The translations under genes were made by a program, and so were the position numbers. Positions 1-7,467 of a stretch of DNA of 8,453 nucleotides are shown one piece after another. Location: positions 1-8,453 of the forward strand of contig CALBSG010000072.1 of the NCBI GenBank assembly GCA_937927675.1. The letters run 5' to 3'. The DNA comes from an uncultured Paracoccaceae bacterium (GTDB lineage Bacteria; Pseudomonadota; Alphaproteobacteria; Rhodobacterales; Rhodobacteraceae). Every line of letters starts with the position of its first letter. Position 1 is the first letter of the stretch. The notes below the pieces were generated by a model that did not search any database, was not told the DNA's origin, and worked only from the letters and a program-made list of their open reading frames with translations.

Positions 1-177
1 TTGGGCGATGGCGCGCGTCATTCGGATGTGGTGATGGAAAACCTGATCGGCGATGATGTGAACCGCATCCCGGCGATCTTGAAGGAACGCCATGCCGCCC
101 TGCACATGTATGGCAAGGCCGAGGCGCGGCCCGGCCGCAAGATGGGCCATGTCAACCGGGTGGTGGCAAAGGGCTAA
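1..177 (+). CDS. purK: 5-(carboxyamino)imidazole ribonucleotide synthase, C-terminal end (partial)
   Basis: This is the last 58 codons of a gene that enters from the left edge, read in frame from base 1 to a TAA stop. The peptide contains VVMENLIGDD, then LHMYGKAEARPGRKMGHVN. That is the characteristic C-terminal signature of PurK, the ATP-grasp enzyme that carboxylates aminoimidazole ribonucleotide to N5-CAIR in de novo purine synthesis in the cytoplasm. The catalytic ATP-grasp core lies outside the window, so activity cannot be judged. The first codon (TTG) is not a start. The stop overlaps the stop of the convergent hydrolase gene in the sequence CTAA, leaving no room for a terminator between them. 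I recognise the motif with good confidence. The related PurT shares the fold, but the YGK-E-RPGRKMGH motif is typical of PurK. Confidence 0.9.
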   Translation: MGDGARHSDVVMENLIGDDVNRIPAILKERHAALHMYGKAEARPGRKMGHVNRVVAKG

Positions 178-896
178 CGTTTCAGCGCCGCGACCAGCCG
201 CATGACGGCGGCGGGCAGCGTCAGATCGTCTTCGAATTTCCCTTCGCGCAGGAAGGCCAGAACCTGCGCGATCACCATCGGGTTGTTCATCAAAAAGGTA
301 TGGCTGACCGGCAGGGTGATATGGGCAGCCCCCGCCAGCCGGGTGCTGGCAACTGAGACCTTGCCGTCATTCGGGCCGGGAATGATGCCGCCCATCAAAG
401 GGTTCAAGGGCACGGTGCCCGCGATCACCCCCACCTCATATTCGGGCAGGGCAAGGTCCGGCTGGGCCAGCCGATTGGGAAAGCTGTCCGGCCCGGTGCC
501 AAGCTCCACCCCTGCAGGCCCCATCAGCCAGTGAAACGCGCCCAGATCGCCGAAACGGTCCACCAGTTCCGACCCGCCATTCGGCGGCGCCAGCATCACC
601 ATGCGGCCCATATGGGCGGGGCGATGTTCGGCCAGCCACGCGCGGGCAAGAATACCGCCCAGCGAATGGGTGACGAAATGCACCCGGCGCGTGCCACAAG
701 CCATGACCTTGCGGCCCACCCGTTCGACAAGCTGCGCGATGGGTTCTTTGGTGGACGGATAGCCATGGTTCATCACCCCATAGCCCGCCTGCACCAGCGC
801 CTCTTGCAAAAGCCGCATCGAGCGCGGCGTGCGGCTCAGGCCGTGCAGCAAGATCACCACCTCGTCACCCGCGCCCGGTTTTGCAAGAATTTTCAT
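174..896 (-). CDS. alpha/beta-fold hydrolase (lipase/esterase-like)
   Basis: A 240-residue cytoplasmic protein with no signal peptide. It shows the order of a serine alpha/beta hydrolase: an oxyanion-type HG at residues 18-19 (LLHGLSRT), the nucleophile elbow THSLGG with Ser78, a likely acid Asp177 in GPNDGKVSV, and a likely His199 in PVSHTFLM. This triad resembles EstA-like or PGAP1-like lipases and esterases. The substrate is unknown; ester or acyl-lipid hydrolysis is inferred from the family only. The ATG start is supported by GAGGAG (complement of 903-908) six bases upstream. The gene is monocistronic, divergent from the Nudix gene and convergent with purK. No lid domain or membrane segment is evident. 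The family assignment is firm and the specific function is open. Confidence 0.85.
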   Translation of the reverse strand: MKILAKPGAGDEVVILLHGLSRTPRSMRLLQEALVQAGYGVMNHGYPSTKEPIAQLVERVGRKVMACGTRRVHFVTHSLGGILARAWLAEHRPAHMGRMVMLAPPNGGSELVDRFGDLGAFHWLMGPAGVELGTGPDSFPNRLAQPDLALPEYEVGVIAGTVPLNPLMGGIIPGPNDGKVSVASTRLAGAAHITLPVSHTFLMNNPMVIAQVLAFLREGKFEDDLTLPAAVMRLVAALKR

Positions 897-902
897 AAAT
901 GT

Positions 903-908
903 CTCCTC
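903..908 (-). promoter_or_regulatory. Shine-Dalgarno of the alpha/beta hydrolase
   Basis: On the - strand this reads GAGGAG, six bases before the ATG at 896. It fixes the start of the hydrolase gene. The 89-base region 897-985 between the divergent hydrolase and Nudix genes must hold promoters for both, but no strong consensus pair is visible for the hydrolase. Confidence 0.7.
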
Positions 909-985
909 AATGGCAAAGTCCTAACGGCTTGAGGTGCTGCGGGGCAAGGGGTGGACATCGCCGCCCCGTCCCGTAATCTCTGCTC

Positions 986-1438
986 ATGGCCAAACGTACC
1001 CCCCGCCTTGCTGCCCGCGCGCTGATCCTGGATGAGGATCGGCTGCTCTTGGTCAACGCCTATCCGGGCGGCAAGTCTGACCTGTGGTGCGCGCCGGGGG
1101 GCGGGGCGGAAAGTGGCGCATCGCTGCCCGACAATCTCGCGCGTGAGGTGCTGGAGGAATGTGGCTTGGAAATCGCCGTGGGCGCACCAGCCTTGATCAA
1201 TGAATTTCATGATCCGCGGTCGGGCTTTCATCAGGTCGATCTGTTCTTTCGCTGCACCGTGACGCATGGCCAGATCGACGCCAATTGGCGCGACCCCGAA
1301 GGCGTGGTCACTGAACGGCGGTTCTTTTCACGGACCGAGATGGAGGCGGGCAAGATTCGCTTCAAGCCGGACACGCTGGCGCAGGCCGCTTGGGGCACAG
1401 GCTGTCACTATGATCCATTGGAGCCGATTGTCCGATGA
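986..1438 (+). CDS. Nudix hydrolase
   Basis: A 150-residue Nudix-fold pyrophosphohydrolase; such enzymes cleave nucleoside diphosphates linked to another moiety. The Nudix box runs from about residue 39 to 61 and includes APGGGAESGAS and REVLEECGL. The metal-binding helix residues R53, E54, E57 and E58, and G60, are all present. The Glu expected in the G-x5-E part is Ala45, a departure from the consensus. The N-terminal strands (residues 8-35) and a C-terminal region rich in aromatic and basic residues fit small ADP-ribose or NTP-type Nudix enzymes, but substrate cannot be read from sequence. The upstream region lacks a clear Shine-Dalgarno. It is the first gene of a + strand cluster and overlaps the Gre-like gene by four bases (ATGA). 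Alternative starts are not attractive, because the fold begins at once. Confidence 0.88.
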   Translation: MAKRTPRLAARALILDEDRLLLVNAYPGGKSDLWCAPGGGAESGASLPDNLAREVLEECGLEIAVGAPALINEFHDPRSGFHQVDLFFRCTVTHGQIDANWRDPEGVVTERRFFSRTEMEAGKIRFKPDTLAQAAWGTGCHYDPLEPIVR

Positions 1439-1935
1439 GCCGCGCCTTTGTGAAAGAGGGCACCGGCGAGTTGGAGCCGCTGCCCGACCTGCCAATTTCA
1501 GCCCATCCGAACTATGTGACCCCGCGCGGGTTGGCCGCGTTAAAGGCGCGGCTTTTGGCGCGGCAGGGGGATCTGGCCACCCTGAAGGCGCGGGCTGAAC
1601 GGCTGGATCGCCTGCCCGAAGCCGCGGCCGAGCGTGACATCCGCTATCTTGAGGCCCGCCTGAGGTCGGCGATCTTGGTCGAAGCCGCGACGCGCCCCGT
1701 CACAGAGGTGCAATTTGGCTGCCGCATCGTGGTCGATGCCGACGGTCAAGAGCAGGTCTTTGAAATCGTGGGCGAAGATGAGGCTGATGCCGCCCTTGGT
1801 CGCATCGCGCCGCAATCTCCCTTGGCGCGGGCCCTGATCGGGGCCGAGGTCGGCGATACGGTGGTGTGGCGTCGCCCCTCGGGCGCGCTGGAACTGGAGG
1901 TTCTGGACATTGAACCGATTGATCCGTCCGCTTGA
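1435..1935 (+). CDS. GreA/GreB-family transcription factor-like protein with shortened coiled coil
   Basis: A 166-residue protein. An N-terminal extension (MSRAFVKEG to about residue 28) is followed by YVTPRGLAAL, which matches the start of the GreA/GreB coiled-coil domain. An Ala/Arg/Leu/Glu-rich helical hairpin occupies about residues 32-84. A C-terminal FKBP-like domain (about 90-162) resembles GreB: FGCRIVV, FEIVGEDEAD, SPLARALIGAEVGD. Family members bind RNA polymerase, and GreA/GreB insert the coiled-coil tip into the secondary channel to stimulate transcript cleavage. By hand alignment the hairpin is about 15 residues shorter than in E. coli GreA, and the tip signature GDxxEN is not recognisable. 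It may therefore be a non-cleaving channel binder or Rnk-like regulator. It overlaps the Nudix gene by ATGA; a weak GGAG sits at 1420-1423. The family is firm; the exact role is inferred. Confidence 0.83.
   Translation: MSRAFVKEGTGELEPLPDLPISAHPNYVTPRGLAALKARLLARQGDLATLKARAERLDRLPEAAAERDIRYLEARLRSAILVEAATRPVTEVQFGCRIVVDADGQEQVFEIVGEDEADAALGRIAPQSPLARALIGAEVGDTVVWRRPSGALELEVLDIEPIDPSA
1896..1900 (+). promoter_or_regulatory. Shine-Dalgarno deciding a TTG start
   Basis: GGAGG lies inside the 3' end of the Gre-like gene, nine bases before TTG at 1910. There is no ATG in the GNAT frame until about codon 69, well inside the fold, so this site supports TTG as the acetyltransferase start. Confidence 0.65.
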
Positions 1936-2401
1936 CCCCAAGGCAGATCTGCCGCTGGTGGAAGAATTTTACACCCGCGCGGCGGATTATTGGCTGCTGG
2001 TCGATCGCCGCGCCCCCGATCGCCAGAAAGCACTGGATTTCTTTACCGATTGCCCGCCGAACTGTGATCCTGCCGCTTCGCACCGGTTGGGGTTGTTTGT
2101 GGATGGGGCGCTGATGGGGCTTGCGGAACTGTCCTTTGGCTGGCCCACGCCGGGGGATGCTTATCTTGGCTTGCAAATCCTTGCCCCAGAGGCCCGCGGC
2201 CACGGGCTAGGCCGGGTATTGCTGGCCGAAGTTGAGACCCGCGCCCGTGCTGCGGGGGCGCCGCAGCTTTATCTTGCCGTGCTGGAAGCCAACCCCAAGG
2301 GCCGGGCCTTTTGGGAACGCGAGGGGTTTCAGGCCACTGGCGTGTCGCGGGACGATGTCGAGACTGGACACCGGATACACCGGCTGGCCAAGGCGCTTTA
2401 G
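1910..2401 (+). CDS. GNAT-family N-acetyltransferase
   Basis: A 163-residue single-domain GNAT protein, expected to transfer an acetyl group from acetyl-CoA to an amine substrate that is not known. It opens with IRPLDPKADLPLVEEFY, a typical beta1-alpha1 start. Motif A is at about residues 89-103, with the acetyl-CoA loop RGHGLG (96-101). Motif B shows LEANPKGRAFWEREGF (125-140), the usual Asn and FWE-GF features. The start is TTG, backed by GGAGG nine bases upstream; it lies 26 bases inside the Gre-like gene, so translation is probably coupled. It is the third gene of the Nudix / Gre-like / GNAT cluster and ends five bases short of the convergent membrane-protein gene. No terminator hairpin is seen in that gap. 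Confidence 0.87.
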   Translation: MNRLIRPLDPKADLPLVEEFYTRAADYWLLVDRRAPDRQKALDFFTDCPPNCDPAASHRLGLFVDGALMGLAELSFGWPTPGDAYLGLQILAPEARGHGLGRVLLAEVETRARAAGAPQLYLAVLEANPKGRAFWEREGFQATGVSRDDVETGHRIHRLAKAL

Positions 2402-2406
2402 CAGCC

Positions 2407-2817
2407 TCAGGGTTCGGGGGTATCCGTATCCACTTCGCCCCGTTCAATCCTGCCTCGGGCATTTGCGGCCAACAACTCATACCGGCGGCGGAACTGTTCC
2501 AGCGCCAATTCATCCAGCTCCTCGAGATCAAGAAGAGCGTTATGCGCGCCTTGCGTGGCGCGGATCAGCTCATCCAGTTTCAGCTGGATCGCCGCGGTAT
2601 CGCGGTTTTGAGTGTTCTGGATCAGGAAGACCATCAAGAAGGTGACGATGGTGGTGCCGGTGTTGATGACCAACTGCCACGTGTCGGAAAATCCGAAAAC
2701 GGGCCCCGTGACGATCCAAAGCGCGATGACGCCCAAGGCGAGCAGAAAGGTGGTCTGCCGCCCACACCAATGCGACACCCGTTTGGCGATGTTGCCGTAA
2801 CTGTCGACCCTACGCAT
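2407..2817 (-). CDS. low-affinity iron permease family small membrane protein
   Basis: A 136-residue protein with two transmembrane helices at about residues 23-43 and 48-67. Between and after them are GFSDTWQLVINTGTT and FLIQNTQNRDT, which I recognise as the signature of the low-affinity iron permease (Fet4-like) bacterial family. A charged C-terminal helix follows, rich in Leu, Glu and Asp (QLKLDELIRA, then LDLEELDELALEQFRRRYE), likely cytoplasmic and possibly coiled. Iron transport is only the family label; bacterial two-helix members have not, to my knowledge, been shown to transport iron, so function is uncertain. An in-frame ATG at 2871 would add 18 residues. I chose ATG 2817 because a perfect AGGAGG precedes it and the extension is unlike a conserved N-terminus. 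It is the last gene of the - strand run. Confidence 0.85.
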   Translation of the reverse strand: MRRVDSYGNIAKRVSHWCGRQTTFLLALGVIALWIVTGPVFGFSDTWQLVINTGTTIVTFLMVFLIQNTQNRDTAAIQLKLDELIRATQGAHNALLDLEELDELALEQFRRRYELLAANARGRIERGEVDTDTPEP

Positions 2818-2821
2818 GAAG

Positions 2822-2827
2822 CCTCCT
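2822..2827 (-). promoter_or_regulatory. Shine-Dalgarno choosing the start of the iron-permease-family protein
   Basis: On the - strand this is AGGAGG, four bases before ATG 2817. It favours the 136-residue form over a 154-residue form starting at 2871. Confidence 0.65.
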
Positions 2828-2886
2828 GTTCTGACGCGTCCAATGTGCCGCTTGGCATGGCTGCGTTGCAAGGGGGATCAGTCTCT

Positions 2887-2921
2887 GCCGGCCAGCCTTG
2901 GGACAACCGAGGCTGGTCGGC
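2887..2921. terminator. long imperfect hairpin, candidate terminator of the upstream acetyltransferase
   Basis: Bases 2887-2901 can pair with 2907-2921 around the five-base loop GACAA, giving a 15-position stem. Thirteen pairs are Watson-Crick. The other two are G-T oppositions, which are wobble pairs in + strand RNA but A-C mismatches in - strand RNA. It lies 32 bases past the stop of the GNAT gene ending at 2953 and 70 bases before the start of the membrane-protein gene, both on the - strand. No U-rich tract follows on either strand. A terminator or processing site between the two genes is plausible but unproven. Confidence 0.4.
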
Positions 2922-2952
2922 GGGGGGTATTCGGCCTAGGATGAAAGGCCAG

Positions 2953-3441
2953 TTACACCCCGTCAAAGGCGCTTGGATAGCGCAGGGTGTCTTCGGGGAT
3001 ATCATCGCCGGGGCGCACGATGAGCGTGTGATCGGCCGAATAGGGCGTGCTGAGACGGGCCGCGCGGGGCCGTGAAAAGCCGCAGCGGGTGTAGAAAGCG
3101 GGGTCGCCAAGCACCACAACGCTTTGGCCTTTGATCTGCGTAAGCTTCAGCGCCGCCTTTACGAGCCTTTGGCCAAGGCCCCTGCCCTGCCACGCTGGCG
3201 CAATGGCAACCGGGGCAAGACAGACCCAGCCCATCGGGGCCGCCGTGCGGCTGAGCGCAAGGTATCCGGCAACACCCGTCTCGTCGGGCAGGACGAGTTC
3301 CATGTCGATTTCCCCCTTGGCGCGCAGAGCCTGCACAAGCGCCGCCTCGTCGGGGCCGGGGAAGGCCGCGCGCAAGAGAATATCAACAGCAGCATGATCG
3401 CTGGCGCGGGCGGCGCGCATGTGGTCGGGAAGCGGCGGCAT
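2953..3441 (-). CDS. GNAT-family N-acetyltransferase (YhbS-like)
   Basis: A 162-residue GNAT protein. It carries MRAARASDHAAVDILLRAAF (residues 8-27), LAPVAIAPAWQGRGLG with the acetyl-CoA loop QGRGLG at 85-90, and VVVLGDPAFYTRCGF (108-122). The last segment is typical of the YhbS/COG3153 group of predicted acetyltransferases. The substrate is unknown. The ATG at 3441 is preceded by GAGG with five bases spacing; an internal ATG at codon 8 is possible but lacks better support. The gene lies directly downstream of groEL, with only 16 bases between the groEL terminator hairpin and its start. It therefore either depends on read-through from the heat-shock operon or has a promoter inside the end of groEL. 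Its own end is followed by the hairpin at 2887-2921. Confidence 0.87.
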   Translation of the reverse strand: MPPLPDHMRAARASDHAAVDILLRAAFPGPDEAALVQALRAKGEIDMELVLPDETGVAGYLALSRTAAPMGWVCLAPVAIAPAWQGRGLGQRLVKAALKLTQIKGQSVVVLGDPAFYTRCGFSRPRAARLSTPYSADHTLIVRPGDDIPEDTLRYPSAFDGV

Positions 3442-3457
3442 GGGAACCTCAAACGGA

Positions 3458-3487
3458 AAAGGGCGGCCCCTTGCGGAGCCGCCCTTT
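3458..3487 (-). terminator. rho-independent terminator of groEL
   Basis: A perfect 10-base inverted repeat (AAAGGGCGGC at 3458-3467 and GCCGCCCTTT at 3478-3487) encloses a 10-base loop. In the - strand direction the stem ends in a run of T and is followed by CCGTTT. It starts 22 bases after the groEL stop, as expected for an intrinsic terminator, and ends just before the ribosome binding site of the next gene. Confidence 0.8.
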
Positions 3488-3509
3488 CCTTATCAGCCTT
3501 GGGGGCAGA

Positions 3510-5156
<1,647 letters not shown>

Positions 5157-5218
5157 GGTGCTACTCCTTCATATCTGGTTTCGTGGGGTGCGCGAGGCAC
5201 CGGACGGGGAATGGCGAC

Positions 5219-5506
5219 TTAGGAGATGATCCCCATGATGTCGCTTTCCTTCATGATGAGCAGCTCTTCGCCGTTCAGGGTGACTTCGGTGCCCGACCAT
5301 TTGCCGAACAGAACGCGGTCGCCAGCTTTGACCGACATTGCGATCAGCTCGCCCGAATCCTTGCGTGCGCCTTCGCCAACAGCGACGACTTCGCCTTCAG
5401 CGGGCTTTTCCTTGGCGGAATCGGGGATGATCAGCCCGCCCTTGGTTTTTTCTTCGGACTGGACGCGACGAACGACAACGCGGTCGTGCAGCGGTTTGAA
5501 AGCCAT
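5219..5506 (-). CDS. groS: co-chaperonin GroES (10 kDa, HSP10)
   Basis: A 95-residue protein, the usual GroES size, forming the heptameric lid of the GroEL chamber. It begins MAFKPLHDRVVV and carries the mobile loop at about residues 17-32, with GGLII as the hydrophobic contact for the GroEL apical domain. Later come AGDRVLFGKWSGTEV and the closing segment ELLIMKESDIMGII. The open frame extends upstream to 5551, but that would run into the CIRCE operator and lacks family support. ATG 5506 has GGGAG (complement of 5516-5520) nine bases upstream and starts exactly where GroES proteins start. It is the first gene of the groES-groEL operon. Confidence 0.98.
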   Translation of the reverse strand: MAFKPLHDRVVVRRVQSEEKTKGGLIIPDSAKEKPAEGEVVAVGEGARKDSGELIAMSVKAGDRVLFGKWSGTEVTLNGEELLIMKESDIMGIIS

Positions 5507-5544
5507 CTGGTAACACTCCCTTGGGTTTCCAGGTTTGATTGGGA

Positions 5545-5571
5545 TTAGCACTCAGGTTTCACGAGTGCTAA
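5545..5571 (-). promoter_or_regulatory. CIRCE operator (HrcA binding site)
   Basis: TTAGCACTC, nine bases, then GAGTGCTAA: a perfect match to the CIRCE consensus with the canonical nine-base spacer. It lies 38 bases upstream of the groES start and just downstream of the predicted -10 box, so it would cover the start of the transcript. CIRCE is the known operator of the heat-shock repressor HrcA, whose folding depends on GroEL. The hrcA gene is not in this window. Confidence 0.97.
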
Positions 5572-5573
5572 CG

Positions 5574-5596
5574 ACGCTTGAGTTAGGCACAAGCGT
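5574..5596. repeat. 7-9-7 perfect inverted repeat beside CIRCE
   Basis: ACGCTTG (5574-5580) and CAAGCGT (5590-5596) form a perfect inverted repeat with a nine-base spacer, the same spacer length as CIRCE three bases away. It covers the predicted -10 box and part of the -10/-35 spacer. It could be an operator, but a repeat of this size may also occur by chance. Confidence 0.4.
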
Positions 5597-5608
5597 GCCC
5601 TGAGTCAA
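5580..5608 (-). promoter_or_regulatory. candidate groES-groEL promoter
   Basis: On the - strand TTGACT (5603-5608) is followed after 17 bases by TAACTC (5580-5585). The -35 matches the sigma-70 consensus well and the -10 is weak. The predicted transcript would begin near 5573, immediately before CIRCE, the usual arrangement for HrcA-controlled groESL operons. No clear RpoH-type promoter was found by eye. Confidence 0.5.
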
Positions 5609-5716
5609 CGCCTGCCTTGGGAAAAATTCTCATGATCAGCGCGGGCCTTTCCGCTTGGCCTTGCGCCACCTGCATGCGACGCTTGGACCGCATCACCCCA
5701 AGGTTCGAGTTGCCCC

Positions 5717-6712
5717 ATGGTCCGCCACCTGTTCGCTGTTACGCTTTGTGTCTTGGGGCTGGCCCTGCCGGCAGGGGCTGACTGTGTCGGGCAAGACCTG
5801 ATAAGTACGATGGCAGCCCCGGACCGCGCCGATCTTTTGGCACGCAGCCATGCGGTGCCATTCGCTCAAGGCAATTTCTGGCGGGCCACAAAGGGCGCGC
5901 AGGACATCACCCTGATCGGCACCTATCATATGGACGACCCCCGCCACGCCGAGACACTCGCACGGCTGGTCCCGGCCTTTGACCGCGCCAAGACTGTCTT
6001 GGTCGAAGCGGGGCCAGAGGAAATGTCCGCCCTGAAAACCCGGCTAGGCCGGGATCCGGGTCTGATGGTGATCACCGATGGCCCCACCCTGCCCGAGCAG
6101 CTTTCGCCCGAGGTCTGGGAGCAGCTTTCCACCGCCATGGCCGCGCGGGGCGTACCGGGGTTCATGGCGGCGAAAATGCAGCCTTGGTATCTGTCGATGA
6201 TCCTGTCGATCCCGCCCTGCGCCTTGCAGGCCATGGGAGAAGATCGCGGTCTTGATGCGATGGTGATGGAAGAAGCCGCGGCGCGGGATCTGCCCGTCAA
6301 GGCGCTGGAACCTTACGACACGATCTTTGGCATCTTCGACGCGCTCAGCCTTGAAGATCAACTGGCGATGGTCACCGCCTCTTTGGCACTGGAAGACCGG
6401 TCAGAAGATCTGTCCGTCACCATGTCCGAGGCCTATTTTGCCGAAGAACCCCGGCTTATCTGGGATTTCAGCCGCGATCAGGCGCTGACGGTGCCCGGTT
6501 CGTCGCCGGAACAGGTGGCCCATGAATTTGCCGTAATGGAGGAGGCGATGATGGTCAGGCGCAACAGGGCCTGGATTCCAGTGCTGACCGCTGCGGCCAA
6601 GGAAGGGCCGGTGCTGGCGGCTTTTGGCGCGCTGCATCTTTCGGGGCAAGATGGCGTGTTGGCGCTTCTTAGGGCCGAGGGGTTCACGTTGGAAAGGCTG
6701 GCCTTCCGATGA
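5717..6712 (+). CDS. TraB/GumN-family protein, exported
   Basis: A 331-residue protein. A signal peptide (MVRH, then a hydrophobic core LFAVTLCVLGLALP) has a likely signal peptidase I site after AGA (residue 21), so the mature protein should be periplasmic. A cysteine follows at residue 23, but the preceding Asp argues against a lipobox. The TraB/GumN domain shows its usual landmarks: GTYH (68-71), VEAGP with Glu97, GLD (178-180), and a C-terminal RNRAW plus GALHLSG (304-310) and a Gly-rich end. The family includes GumN, PrgY and the animal TIKI proteins; TIKI is a metalloprotease, so the GxxH and GALH motifs may bind metal. The target here is unknown. Start choice rests on the signal peptide; the Shine-Dalgarno is weak. 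Its stop overlaps the next gene by ATGA. Confidence 0.87.
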   Translation: MVRHLFAVTLCVLGLALPAGADCVGQDLISTMAAPDRADLLARSHAVPFAQGNFWRATKGAQDITLIGTYHMDDPRHAETLARLVPAFDRAKTVLVEAGPEEMSALKTRLGRDPGLMVITDGPTLPEQLSPEVWEQLSTAMAARGVPGFMAAKMQPWYLSMILSIPPCALQAMGEDRGLDAMVMEEAAARDLPVKALEPYDTIFGIFDALSLEDQLAMVTASLALEDRSEDLSVTMSEAYFAEEPRLIWDFSRDQALTVPGSSPEQVAHEFAVMEEAMMVRRNRAWIPVLTAAAKEGPVLAAFGALHLSGQDGVLALLRAEGFTLERLAFR

Positions 6713-7467
6713 GCATGCCTCCCCTGCTGCCGGGCCACAGGCTTGCCCGTTTCTATATTCTCGACTTTGGATTGTTCGATGTCGGCCCCGGCCTGCGGAC
6801 CATCGGGATTCCGGGATTTCTTCTGGAAACCGATGCGGGTGCGCGGATCCTGTTTGATACCGGGTTTCCGCCCGACTATGTCACCGGCCCTGAGGCCACC
6901 GCCGCCCGCGACGGGCTGCACCGCTTTGGGGCCTTCACCCGCTTTGGCGCAGAAAATACCGCGGCAGGGCAATTGGCCCTGCTGGGCCTGACGCCGGCCG
7001 ATATTTCCCATGTGATCCTGAGCCACGGCCATATCGACCATGTCGGCAGCCTGCCGCTGTTCGACCATGCGACGATCCTTCTGACCGAAACCGAACGCGC
7101 CGACCCGCGCCCGTGCTATTTCTTCGATAAGCAACCGATGGAGTGGCCCAAGGCACAATACCTGACCATCGCAGGTCAGACGCCGCTGTGCGAAGGCGCA
7201 AACCTGATCCCCACCCCCGGCCATACGCTGGGCCATCTGTCGGCGCATCTGACCCTGCCTGATGGGCGTCAGGTGATCCTTGCCGCCGATGCGATCAACC
7301 GGATTTCCGAACCGGACGAAGGTTTTGCCGACGCCAAAGACCCTGCCCGCGCACTGGAGACGTTCCACCTGCTGGACCAGCTGGCCCGCGAGACCGGGGC
7401 CACGATGATCTACGGCCACGAGCCAAGCCAATGGCCCGGCCTGCCCAAAGCCCCCCGACCTTACTGA
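6709..7467 (+). CDS. metallo-beta-lactamase-fold hydrolase, N-acyl-homoserine lactonase-like
   Basis: A 252-residue protein without a signal peptide. The metal ligands are complete: SHGHIDH (His106, His108, Asp110, His111), TPGHTLGH (His172), AAD (Asp194) and IYGHEPSQW (His237). Spacing is nearly identical to the Bacillus AiiA lactonase as I recall it, and the N-terminal ILDFGLFDVG and ILFDTGF segments also suit that group. A lactone-opening role on acyl-homoserine lactones or a related lactone is plausible. However, the residue three positions after the bridging Asp is Asn197, where AiiA has the active-site Tyr194, so substrate may differ. Start ATG 6709 overlaps the TraB/GumN stop; ATG 6715 is an alternative. 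The stop shares a base with the transporter start. Confidence 0.85.
   Translation: MSMPPLLPGHRLARFYILDFGLFDVGPGLRTIGIPGFLLETDAGARILFDTGFPPDYVTGPEATAARDGLHRFGAFTRFGAENTAAGQLALLGLTPADISHVILSHGHIDHVGSLPLFDHATILLTETERADPRPCYFFDKQPMEWPKAQYLTIAGQTPLCEGANLIPTPGHTLGHLSAHLTLPDGRQVILAADAINRISEPDEGFADAKDPARALETFHLLDQLARETGATMIYGHEPSQWPGLPKAPRPY

Noticed and set aside
2311..3075. 254-codon + strand open frame across the GNAT end, membrane-protein gene and hairpin
   Set aside because: It runs antisense to two recognisable genes and over an intergenic hairpin, has low-complexity composition and no family motif.
5161..5218. Small hairpin GGTGC-N5-GCACC between groES and groEL
   Set aside because: Only five base pairs with no T run; too weak to call an attenuator or processing site.
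5507..5551. 15-codon N-terminal extension of GroES
   Set aside because: It would translate through part of CIRCE and the ribosome binding site. GroES proteins start at the MAFKPLHDRV segment.
5717..5785. Lipoprotein signal on the TraB/GumN protein
   Set aside because: A Cys follows the hydrophobic core, but the residue before it is Asp and the region does not fit a lipobox; an ordinary signal peptidase I site after AGA fits better.
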